Shown: piece by piece, positions 56,879 through 64,000 of the stretch
Layout: every line of letters starts with the position of its first letter
How positions within the stretch are numbered: the first letter of the stretch is position 1
Source: Thiotrichaceae bacterium
GTDB lineage: Bacteria; Pseudomonadota; Gammaproteobacteria; Thiotrichales; Thiotrichaceae
DNA: 64,000 nt
Assembly (NCBI GenBank): GCA_026989335.1
Contig: JALSJN010000007.1
Span: 47,497-111,496 of the forward strand
Reading direction: 5' to 3'
The notes under the pieces: model-generated
What the model was told of the DNA's origin: nothing
Seen by the model: only the letters and a program-made list of their open reading frames with translations
The model's database searches: none
Position numbers and translations under genes: made by a program

Positions 56879-58027
56879 CTACTTCTTCTTCAATGTTTTT
56901 ATTTTTTTTATCATTGACTTAATTCTCTGATGAATAAAAAGCTTTAGTTTCGATTTTAAATCATTTTTTTCATAGGCTATATTATAGAGTGTTTCAGTGC
57001 GTGAGGAAAAGCGCACCTTGTAAGAAGTATCATCATCTGAAAACATAAAGTTAACTTGGCTTATCCCCTTGTTTTCAATGCTGGCAGAAATCTCTTGAGT
57101 AAGCATTGTCGAAATTAATGAATAGCGCTGACCATACTCCACTTTAAACCCTGTTTGATAGAAATGATTCATTCCTTTATCTACAAAAGAGTACAAAGCA
57201 GCAACAGGTTCATTGTTAAAACGAAGTATATTGAAGCGAAGCTTATTCTGTGGCTGTAAGTAATCGGCCAGTGAGTGGTGAAATTGATTAAATCGCTTGT
57301 ATTTAAACATACTAGATTGTTGTATCGCATCCCTACGTTCTCTATTCAAATCAGCTAAAATATTGAGTGAAGCATGAACTTCATCTAAACTATCGCACTT
57401 TTCAATAGTGAACTGTTGTTCATTTTCGAGCCGTTTCCTAACCCTAGTAATATTACTCCGCATTTTTTTGCGTAAGCTCATTAAATAGTCTTTATAACTG
57501 TCAGGAAGGTCAATAACACTACGAACGCCATAAGGTGTAATCTGTCTTTCTATTTCATTTTTATTTTGAAATAGTGAAGCCACGTGTGATGCTTCAAGTA
57601 GTATTTGGAACTTTATCCCATCCCAGAGAGATTTATTTTTAAGTAAGAAATTAGAGAATAAGTCGATAACATCTTCTTCATGGTTTACTTTTATGATGAG
57701 ATCCATATATTCACCAAAAATCATACTGCCATCAGTTTCACCAGAGCCTAAGAATAATAGTTGTCGGCTACAAGGGAAATAGCGTTTCGGGTTATTTAAA
57801 ATTTGAAAGGGCGCAATACCGATTAAATTTTTATCTTGGTCATAACACGTTAAAATATATAACTTTCGTTGACCATCATTGTGATAGGTTTTCCACCATG
57901 TATAAAGCCACTCCCAAGAACTAAAGATAGTTCCTTTGCTCGATTGTTCGTTTAAGTCAGTCCAATCCTCTCGAAGCAAGTTGAATGATTCACTTGTGGT
58001 TACTACTGTAATCGTTAATAAAGACAA
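56879..58027 (-). CDS. GNAT-family acetyltransferase, CelD/BcsL-like (FemAB type)
   Basis: 382 residues of the Acetyltransf_6 family. Opening WTDLNEQSSKGTIFSSWEWLYTWWKTY is the family N-terminus. Later parts: FLGSGETDGSMIFGEYMDLII, LRKKMRSNITRVRKRLENE (the RNIRR-like turn), PVAALYSFVDKGMNHFYQTGF, and a basic tail (KSMIKKIKTLKKK). Such proteins occur in exopolysaccharide and PEP-CTERM clusters; acceptor unknown. Tail to tail with the JmjC-like gene, zero bases apart. Confidence 0.82.
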   Translation of the reverse strand: MSLLTITVVTTSESFNLLREDWTDLNEQSSKGTIFSSWEWLYTWWKTYHNDGQRKLYILTCYDQDKNLIGIAPFQILNNPKRYFPCSRQLLFLGSGETDGSMIFGEYMDLIIKVNHEEDVIDLFSNFLLKNKSLWDGIKFQILLEASHVASLFQNKNEIERQITPYGVRSVIDLPDSYKDYLMSLRKKMRSNITRVRKRLENEQQFTIEKCDSLDEVHASLNILADLNRERRDAIQQSSMFKYKRFNQFHHSLADYLQPQNKLRFNILRFNNEPVAALYSFVDKGMNHFYQTGFKVEYGQRYSLISTMLTQEISASIENKGISQVNFMFSDDDTSYKVRFSSRTETLYNIAYEKNDLKSKLKLFIHQRIKSMIKKIKTLKKK

Positions 58028-58211
58028 TACTCACTCTCTATTTGATAATTTAAAAGGTATGAAATTGAATGCTTATGCAATCAATGATGTTCGTTAATGT
58101 TAACTCTAATTAACCCATAAGTATTAACGATATGAATCGGCGGTTAGTAATTGACGATATGTTGGTCAGAATATCCGTTGGAACTTGAATGTTTACCTGT
58201 TCTAAAACCGT

Positions 58212-58250
58212 GTTATTCATTTGAAAGCACTCAAAGGGTAAGCTCGCTAA
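58212..58250 (+). repeat. AAAGGGTAAGCTC repeat, copy 1
   Basis: 39 bases, GTTATTCATTTGAAAGCACTC-AAAGGGTAAGCTCGCTAA. It is the first of a tandem pair, 28 bases from the next unit, in the 284-base gap downstream of the SNF2 gene. The rest of this gap is AT-rich with no ORF. Confidence 0.75.
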
Positions 58251-58278
58251 CGACTCACTCGTTCGTTCTAATAATCGA

Positions 58279-58315
58279 GTTATCCATTTAAAAAACCAAA
58301 GGGTAAGCTCGCTAA
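58279..58315 (+). repeat. AAAGGGTAAGCTC repeat, copy 2
   Basis: 37 bases, GTTATCCATTTAAAAAACC-AAAGGGTAAGCTCGCTAA, ending inside the stop codon of the SNF2 gene. Closest to the unit at 40724, with which it shares about 50 bases including flanks. Confidence 0.75.
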
Positions 58316-61300
58316 ACTTCGCGCATCATTTCTAGCATGTCGGCTGCTTTCATTGAGCCACTCATATCAGAGCCTTCCAGTAAACTATCAGCCAGCTCTC
58401 TTTTGTGTTGGTGTAGCTTTACTATCTTTTGCTCAATGGTGTTTTCAGCCACCAGTCGGTAAATGGTTACTGGGCGAGTTTGTCCGATACGGTGTGCACG
58501 GTCAGAGGCTTGGTTTTCGACCGCAGGGTTCCACCAAGGGTCCATGTGGATAACGTAATCGGCAGCAGTTAGGTTTAAGCCTGAACCGCCGGCTTTTAAG
58601 CTGATTAAGAATAGGTCGCCTTTGCCGTCTTGGAATTCATCTACGCGGGTTTTGCGCTGTGCTACGGGCGTGCTGCCATCAAGGTATTGATACGATATGC
58701 CCTTTGCATCAAGGTATTCACGGATGATGGCGAGGTATTTTACAAACTGGCTAAACACCAGTGCTTTATGGTTATTTTCTAAAAGTTCTTCAACTAAATT
58801 GCCAAAGTATTCGAGTTTACTACCGGTTAAGGTGCTGTCTTCCATCACTAATTTAGGGTGACAGCTGGCAAGACGCAGCTTGGTAATGGCGGCTAGCACT
58901 TTAAGATGATTGCCCCCTTGTTGTTTTTCTCCCTTGTCTTTAGCAATATTTTCTAAGGCGCTAACACGTACGGCTTCGTACAGCGCACGTTCGCCTTCGG
59001 ATAAGGGGATTTCTACGGTTATTTCAGTTTTAGGGGGTAGCTCATCCAATACTTGGGTTTTAGTTCGGCGTAAAATAAAGGGTCGAATCAAACGCTTCAA
59101 ATGCTGGCGCGAATCGTTATCGTTATCACGCTCAATCGGGGTGATAAAGTGTTCCATAAACTGCTGTTGCGTACCGAGTAAACCAGGGTTTAAGAAGCGG
59201 AATAGGCTCCATAACTCGCCTAAGTGGTTTTCAATGGGTGTACCCGTCGTCACAACCTTCAAGTCGGCTTGAAGTTTATGCGCAATTTTAGTTCGTTTTG
59301 CGTTGATGTTTTTGATCGCTTGGGCTTCATCCAAAACAATCGTCGCCCAATGCTTTTCGATAAACATATCGCCGTCTTGCTGTAATAAACCATAACTGGC
59401 GATAACCACGTCGAATTCTTTGGCGCGATCTAATAACTCTTGACGACCACCATCGCGGTAAAAGTAGGGCTTTAGTGTTGGTGCGAATTTTTGTAGCTCT
59501 GATTCCCAGTTATTACTCACCGAGGTGGGGGCAACCACCAGCACAGGGCCGAGGGTGGCACGCTCTAATAACAGGGCGATAGTTTGTACTGTTTTACCCA
59601 AGCCCATATCATCCGCCAAACATGCTCCCACCCCCCACTTAGCGAGTCGACTCATCCAGCGAAAGCCTTCTTCTTGATAGTCACGCAAGTCGGCCTGTAA
59701 GGTGGATGGGACTTCAGGGTGGTGATTATCTAATTCCTGAATGTCATGAATTTGTTTTTTCCATGCTTCATCGACAGTCAGCTCGCCCACCATGTCGGTT
59801 AAATCTTCCAGCGCCAAAGATGCCAATCCACTGATTTTTGCGCCATCCTCATTTAGCTCGCTGTAGCGATTAATCGCATCCAACTTCTTCTTGAATTGAC
59901 TACTAAGAGAAATATATTGGCCATCTTCCATTTGGATAAAACGCCCTGTATTGCCTTGGGTTAGCCCCAAAAGTTGGCGTAGCGATAAAACCAAGCTAGG
60001 ATCAGTAGAAACATTACCTTCAAGCTGGAACCAGTCACCGCTTTTATTAATACTTAAGCGTAAGTTGTTGGTATCAAAGCGAGAAGCAATCCGCATTACC
60101 TCGCCTTCAGGCCATGCAACAATCACTTTTTCGCCTTCTGCTTGGAGTTGCTCTAATAACTCCAAACAGTTTTGTGGGTCTTCTAAAATGTACTCGTCAT
60201 TAAACTCTTCTTCTTCGCCGAGAATATTACTATGACGCAGTAGGTTATCAAGTTGCTGTTTTTCAGTATCAAGGTCACGTGTGGTGGTGAGGCGCTTGCC
60301 TTCATGCTCAACCGATAGTTTAGAGCGACCTTCGCCCGCAGGAAAATACGCGCCAAACCCGCCAAACGGCTTAACCCGTAAGGTCACGCGTAAGCCATCA
60401 CCATAAGGCAGTAGATTGGCATGAATGCGAGAATCCGGCTCAACCGCTTCGGCATCAACCACGCCCTCAAGGTCAGACTGAATTTGTATCATCGGTGCAA
60501 GCGTGGTGAGTGTTTCGCGCAGATTTTTTTCAGCTTCACGCGGTATCACAATCCCGTTGGAGATAATCTCACTGAGCCGCATTACTTGTTCTGACTTTTG
60601 ATAAATACACAGGCGGGTAGGGGTTTCTTTATGAATTAACCACTGGCTATCTTGCTGTGAATCATCAAACGGCGGGTAAAAACTAATACGCAAGTTTTCG
60701 CCTTCTTCAGAAACTAATAACTCAAATTCATTCTGTGATAAATCAATCGCGGTATTGCGCGCACCATCCCAAAATAACTGAGGGTGCCCAACAAGCTTGG
60801 GCCATGCGTTGTTTAAATCCAGTGTAAATTGTGGGCCACGGTGATAGTAACTATCATAATCCGGTTGTTCGTAAATTGAACTTACTAAATCAAGGTCGTG
60901 GTCGCTTAACACCGGTAGCTCGTGTTGTTCTTTTTTAAGGCGCTTTAGGGCGATGTTTCTGCCTTTGCTCCACGTGCCTTTGGCTGTTTTTTTCTGTAAC
61001 TTGGGGGTTAGGGTGTATTCATTATAACGGTCGGTATCCAGCATCCAAACAATGCGCTCTTCGCTATCGTTAGCCGCACCTTTTTCATCTTTAGGCGTGA
61101 TTAATTGGTTCATCGCATTAAGCGCGCGCTCCCATTCGGCCTGTGGTTTTACAAGTTCAAACAGGCTGCTGGTGCCTAGTTGCTTGTGTAACGCCTCGGC
61201 TTCATCAAGGAATTTCTTTTTCTCGCCTGCATCATCACTGGCTAGGCCTAATGCATACGCATATTCAGCCTGTAACCACTTATAATTGCCGGCAGTCGTT

Positions 61301-62565
61301 TGTTGGTGGCGAGCCTCTAAAACCTCAACCACAGCATCGGATAAATCATGCCCCAGCCAATGTTTAATAACGCTGTAAAAAAGGGTGCCTAAAAGGCTGC
61401 CCTGCAAGTCTATTAACGGCACATTAAAGTTAAAAATACCGCTGACCTGAGTATCTGCATAGGCATGTAAAATAGCGTGATCGGTGTCGTATCGCGAACC
61501 TTTATCAAGGTGTTTGAAAATCTTTAGCGCCAAACTAATCTGTGCAGAATCTCCACTCGCCAGTAGTGCTAGCAAGTAAAACTTTTCAAAATCATTATTG
61601 AAAATAATGATCGTGCCTTTGCGCTTGTTATTAAGTTCTCTAAAAAGCTCTACAGCATTATCATAGGCTTGTATGGCACTTTCAATATTGCCATGAATGA
61701 GCTGCTTAGCACTGTTAGCAAGGTGCCAATGCACGTGATGATCACCGTATTGCACCACTTCGGTATTGGCGTTTTCTAATAGCTTACTGGTGTCTTGAAT
61801 ATGCAAGCCCGCTGGTAACTCAGGAAAAGTCTCCAACTTGCCCGATAAAATACTGTACTCCGCCTGGGTATCTAGCAGGGCAAGTTTAAACGCCTGTAAA
61901 TTAGGAATTTCCTGCTCACGTTTATGCAACAAATCCCATAATTTAGCCTGATCGTGCAAGCCATTTAAACCATAATCCACCAAATGAATAAACGCCACGC
62001 TAAACATCGAGTCAGATAATACCGCCAGCAACTTCTCATTTGCAGGTGTACCAAACGTCGCAGGGTAAAAACCGGGGTTAGATAATAACGACTCGCTGTA
62101 TTGATAACGCTCATTTAATAACTTAAGCGTGTTTTCAAGTTTATCTGCTTTACCTTGAAACAAAAATATTCGCGCATGTGAAAGGCCATGCTCAATGCTC
62201 TGCCACAGTACTCTGCCAAACGACTCCGTTGCAGAAAAAGAGCGCAACACCTGTTCGGAAAAATCAGTAAAAGTGCCATCCGAAATACTGCTTAACAGAA
62301 TCTCCTCACAAATCCCTGGCGCACAAAAATACTTACCTTGGCTTCCCTCTAAAAAACCCGTATGAATCAAATCAACCAACACAGGGCGAATCGTATGCAA
62401 AGTAAAGGCATCGCTTTTTTCATCATCAAACCCAAGGTGGTGCGCGCAACTTGCCAACGGCGTAGCAGCCACAGGCGCATAAATAATGGCAATAATTTGT
62501 AACAGAGAACGCCCTAACTTAGGCAGTGCATCAAAGGCTTTTTGATCAAAATCGGTTTGGCTCAT
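58312..62565 (-). CDS. SNF2-family DEAD/DEAH helicase
   Basis: 1417 residues. The N-terminal ~480 are helical, with TPR-like repeats and no named domain. A beta-rich middle follows. From about residue 950 the SNF2 core runs: Walker A in LADDMGLGKTVQT near 985, DEAQ box in VLDEAQAIKN, TGTPIENHLGELWSLF, and the C-terminal half with FSQFVKYL, LDGSTPVAQRK and DPWWNPAVENQASDRAHRIGQ. The large N-terminus places it with the bacterial SNF2 helicases that have an associated helical region. Its role is unknown; it is next to cas1, but that alone is not evidence of a defence function. Confidence 0.92.
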   Translation of the reverse strand: MSQTDFDQKAFDALPKLGRSLLQIIAIIYAPVAATPLASCAHHLGFDDEKSDAFTLHTIRPVLVDLIHTGFLEGSQGKYFCAPGICEEILLSSISDGTFTDFSEQVLRSFSATESFGRVLWQSIEHGLSHARIFLFQGKADKLENTLKLLNERYQYSESLLSNPGFYPATFGTPANEKLLAVLSDSMFSVAFIHLVDYGLNGLHDQAKLWDLLHKREQEIPNLQAFKLALLDTQAEYSILSGKLETFPELPAGLHIQDTSKLLENANTEVVQYGDHHVHWHLANSAKQLIHGNIESAIQAYDNAVELFRELNNKRKGTIIIFNNDFEKFYLLALLASGDSAQISLALKIFKHLDKGSRYDTDHAILHAYADTQVSGIFNFNVPLIDLQGSLLGTLFYSVIKHWLGHDLSDAVVEVLEARHQQTTAGNYKWLQAEYAYALGLASDDAGEKKKFLDEAEALHKQLGTSSLFELVKPQAEWERALNAMNQLITPKDEKGAANDSEERIVWMLDTDRYNEYTLTPKLQKKTAKGTWSKGRNIALKRLKKEQHELPVLSDHDLDLVSSIYEQPDYDSYYHRGPQFTLDLNNAWPKLVGHPQLFWDGARNTAIDLSQNEFELLVSEEGENLRISFYPPFDDSQQDSQWLIHKETPTRLCIYQKSEQVMRLSEIISNGIVIPREAEKNLRETLTTLAPMIQIQSDLEGVVDAEAVEPDSRIHANLLPYGDGLRVTLRVKPFGGFGAYFPAGEGRSKLSVEHEGKRLTTTRDLDTEKQQLDNLLRHSNILGEEEEFNDEYILEDPQNCLELLEQLQAEGEKVIVAWPEGEVMRIASRFDTNNLRLSINKSGDWFQLEGNVSTDPSLVLSLRQLLGLTQGNTGRFIQMEDGQYISLSSQFKKKLDAINRYSELNEDGAKISGLASLALEDLTDMVGELTVDEAWKKQIHDIQELDNHHPEVPSTLQADLRDYQEEGFRWMSRLAKWGVGACLADDMGLGKTVQTIALLLERATLGPVLVVAPTSVSNNWESELQKFAPTLKPYFYRDGGRQELLDRAKEFDVVIASYGLLQQDGDMFIEKHWATIVLDEAQAIKNINAKRTKIAHKLQADLKVVTTGTPIENHLGELWSLFRFLNPGLLGTQQQFMEHFITPIERDNDNDSRQHLKRLIRPFILRRTKTQVLDELPPKTEITVEIPLSEGERALYEAVRVSALENIAKDKGEKQQGGNHLKVLAAITKLRLASCHPKLVMEDSTLTGSKLEYFGNLVEELLENNHKALVFSQFVKYLAIIREYLDAKGISYQYLDGSTPVAQRKTRVDEFQDGKGDLFLISLKAGGSGLNLTAADYVIHMDPWWNPAVENQASDRAHRIGQTRPVTIYRLVAENTIEQKIVKLHQHKRELADSLLEGSDMSGSMKAADMLEMMREV

Positions 62566-62721
62566 AAATAGTTATTTCAATAGTTTTAAGGTAACCGAAC
62601 AATTATAAGCGACTTAGTTTAAATGTAATAGGGCTTATTAGCCGAATCCAACAATAGAAGTAAAAAAAGAAATAAAGAAGGAAATCCATAGCCATCAAAA
62701 AAGCGATAAACGGCACGCGAA

Positions 62722-62738
62722 CCCTCACAAATTGAGGG
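62722..62738 (+). promoter_or_regulatory. Inverted repeat before the zinc-ribbon and cas1 genes
   Basis: CCCTCA-CAAAT-TGAGGG, a perfect 6-bp dyad with no T-run, 48 bases before the zinc-ribbon start. An operator or small hairpin is possible; it is too short to be a CRISPR repeat and occurs once. Confidence 0.4.
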
Positions 62739-62786
62739 AGTGGCACAGCTACAATGCTTAACAATTAATAATTAGGAAGTAAAACC

Positions 62787-63005
62787 ATGAGCAAAGCAAT
62801 CAGATTTCAGTGTCTATCCTGTGATTGGGCAACCACACTCGGCCCGCAATCGCTACAAACAGAAGGCTATTTAGAATGCCCAGACTGCGGTGAGCAAGGC
62901 TTAACAATATTCAGCCTGCAACCGAAAAAACGTAAAGCTAAAAAGGTGGATAAGCCCGTGATGATAGTAATGAAGATGGATAAGTTAAATTTATTAATTG
63001 TTTAA
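62787..63005 (+). CDS. Small zinc-ribbon-like protein
   Basis: 72 residues with two CxxC knuckles, C9/C12 and C31/C34, an expected zinc ribbon, then a Lys-rich stretch (KKRKAKK) and a hydrophobic tail. I do not recognise a family. A GGAAGT ribosome site precedes the ATG. It ends 34 bases before the cas1 start, so it is likely in the same transcript as the type I-F genes. It is not a standard I-F gene; it could be a regulator or just an unrelated neighbour. Confidence 0.6.
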   Translation: MSKAIRFQCLSCDWATTLGPQSLQTEGYLECPDCGEQGLTIFSLQPKKRKAKKVDKPVMIVMKMDKLNLLIV

Positions 63006-63039
63006 ATAGGTTTGTTTTTCGGTCAGGGTGGTGGTACTT

Positions 63040-64000
63040 ATGGAACAACTCACAGACTTAAAAGCCATATTGCATTCAAAACGTGCCAATATCTATTATT
63101 TAGATAAATGCCGTGTGATGCAAAAAGACGGGCGTGTGCTTTATCTCACAGAAGAGCAAACCGAAAAGCAATACTGGAATATCCCCATCGCCAACACCAC
63201 TTGCATACTTCTAGGAACAGGCACATCAATCACCCAAGCAGCGGTAAGAATGCTCGCACAAGCTGGTGTATTAATCGGCTTTAGTGGCAGCGGCGGTACA
63301 CCATTAATTGCCGCCAATGAAGTCGAATGGCTATCCCCACAAAGTGAATACCGCCCAACAGAATACATCCAAAACTGGATGTCATTCTGGTTTGATGATG
63401 CCAAGCGTTTACAAGCAGCTAAACGCATCCAACAATTACGGCTGGATTATATGCACCGAGTTTGGAGCAAAGACAAAGATTTAAAAGCAGAAGGCTTTAA
63501 TGTTTCGAACGAAAACATACAACACGCTACCACCCAATTTTCATCAAAAATAGAGCAATGTACCGATGTAACCAAACTACTATTAATAGAAGCCCAGCTC
63601 ACCAAAAGACTCTACAAAATAGCCGCCAACAACACCAAAATAAAAGACTTTGTAAGAAATCATGAAAACGTAGACGATGCCAACGCCTTTTTAAGCCACG
63701 GCAACTATTTAGCCTATGGCCTAGCCGCAAGCACACTCTGGGTATTAGGTATTCCCCACGGTTTTGCGGTACTTCACTCACGGTAAAACCCGAAGAGGTG
63801 CATTAGTCTTTGATGTGGCTGATTTAATAAAAGACACACTAATACTACCCTGGGCATTTATCTGCGCCAAAGAAGGCGCAACAGAACAAGAATTTAGACA
63901 ACAATGTTTACAGAATTTCACCAAACACAAAGCGCTGGATTTTATGTTTGACTGCGTAAAACAACTCAGCGAAGAACACGCCGTAATAAATAAACTCCCT
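63040..64000 (+). pseudogene. cas1: Type I-F Cas1, frameshifted by a 4-bp duplication, cut by window end
   Basis: Cas1 integrates new spacers into CRISPR arrays. The start MEQLTDLKAILHSKRANIYYL, with NIPIANTTCILLGTGTSIT and GGGTPLI-like GSGGTPLIAANE, is the I-F type. The frame is open from ATG 63040 to H246 (63775-63777). There TCAC occurs twice in tandem (63774-63777 and 63778-63781); this shifts the frame to a stop at 63784-63786. Removing one TCAC restores GKTRRGALVFDVADLIKD and leaves the frame open to base 64000, about 320 residues. E184, H246, D257 and D260 are the expected metal ligands, and the break falls right after the His. Confidence 0.88.

Noticed and set aside
58312..62565. SNF2 helicase as part of a phage-defence island with cas1
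   Set aside because: Opposite strands, no known defence partner beside it, and such helicases are common as single genes. Proximity alone is not enough.
62566..62786. CRISPR array or leader before cas1
   Set aside because: No 28-bp repeat of any kind; only one 6-bp dyad. In I-F loci the array usually lies after csy4, outside this window.

Overview
The window is a 64 kb chromosomal piece of a moderately AT-rich gammaproteobacterium. The evidence is the set of gene neighbourhoods: thrS-infC-rpmI-rplT-pheS-pheT-ihfA-merR, leuS-lptE, ccoGHI, tldD-pmbA, a COG4255 gene next to recJ, two full type IV minor-pilin clusters and a type I-F cas1. A dsrN-like and a cysteine-free dsrR-like gene side by side suggest a sulfur oxidiser or a relative of one. 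I cannot name the genus.

Layout. 1-6.4 kb: threonine biosynthesis (hom, cut at the left edge, and thrC), a Nit-type amidase, and the TldD/PmbA protease pair, all on the + strand. 6.4-7.4 kb: a lone polysaccharide deacetylase on the - strand. 7.8-10.8 kb: tRNA-Pro(GGG), a COG4255/RpfE-like gene and recJ, ending at a terminator shared with convergent fbp. 12.1-17.7 kb: leuS-lptE-lytic transglycosylase-pgeF-hopJ, mostly tight or overlapping. 17.8-22.1 kb: dsrN-like, dsrR-like, and a NarX/NarL-type two-component pair. 22.3-23.5 kb: a small cupin-like gene and a rhodanese.

23.6-37.8 kb: two paralogous minor pilin/PilY1 operons in tandem (pilW-pilX-DUF4124-pilY1, then pilV-pilV-pilW-pilX-pilY1-DUF4124). 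The two PilY1 proteins carry different insertions at different points of the von Willebrand A domain. 37.9-45.8 kb: tRNA-Val(GAC), then the translation block thrS to merR, with an AUC start for infC and a structured L35/L20 leader. 46.0-50.9 kb: DUF1853, DUF938 and FemAB-like genes on the - strand, then mtgA and a PBP4-type dacB. 51.0-55.8 kb: ccoG, a long fixH/ccoH and ccoI, for maturation of cbb3 oxidase; its structural genes are not here. 55.9-58.0 kb: a JmjC/cupin-like gene and a CelD-type acetyltransferase, tail to tail. 58.3-62.6 kb: a 1417-residue SNF2 helicase. 62.8-64.0 kb: a small zinc-ribbon gene and a type I-F cas1 broken by a 4-bp tandem duplication at the catalytic histidine, truncated by the window end.

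Two dispersed repeat families lie between genes. One is a 159-bp imperfect palindrome bounded by GAGACC/GGTCTC (two intact copies about 91% identical by hand count, one decayed, one half copy), each just after a + strand stop codon. The other is a 37-39 bp repeat with the core AAAGGGTAAGCTC, with three copies. The most interesting items are the divergent tandem PilY1 systems, the dsrN-dsrR-narXL group with no dsrAB nearby, the interrupted cas1, and the repeat-containing L35/L20 leader with two mutually exclusive hairpins and a small upstream ORF.
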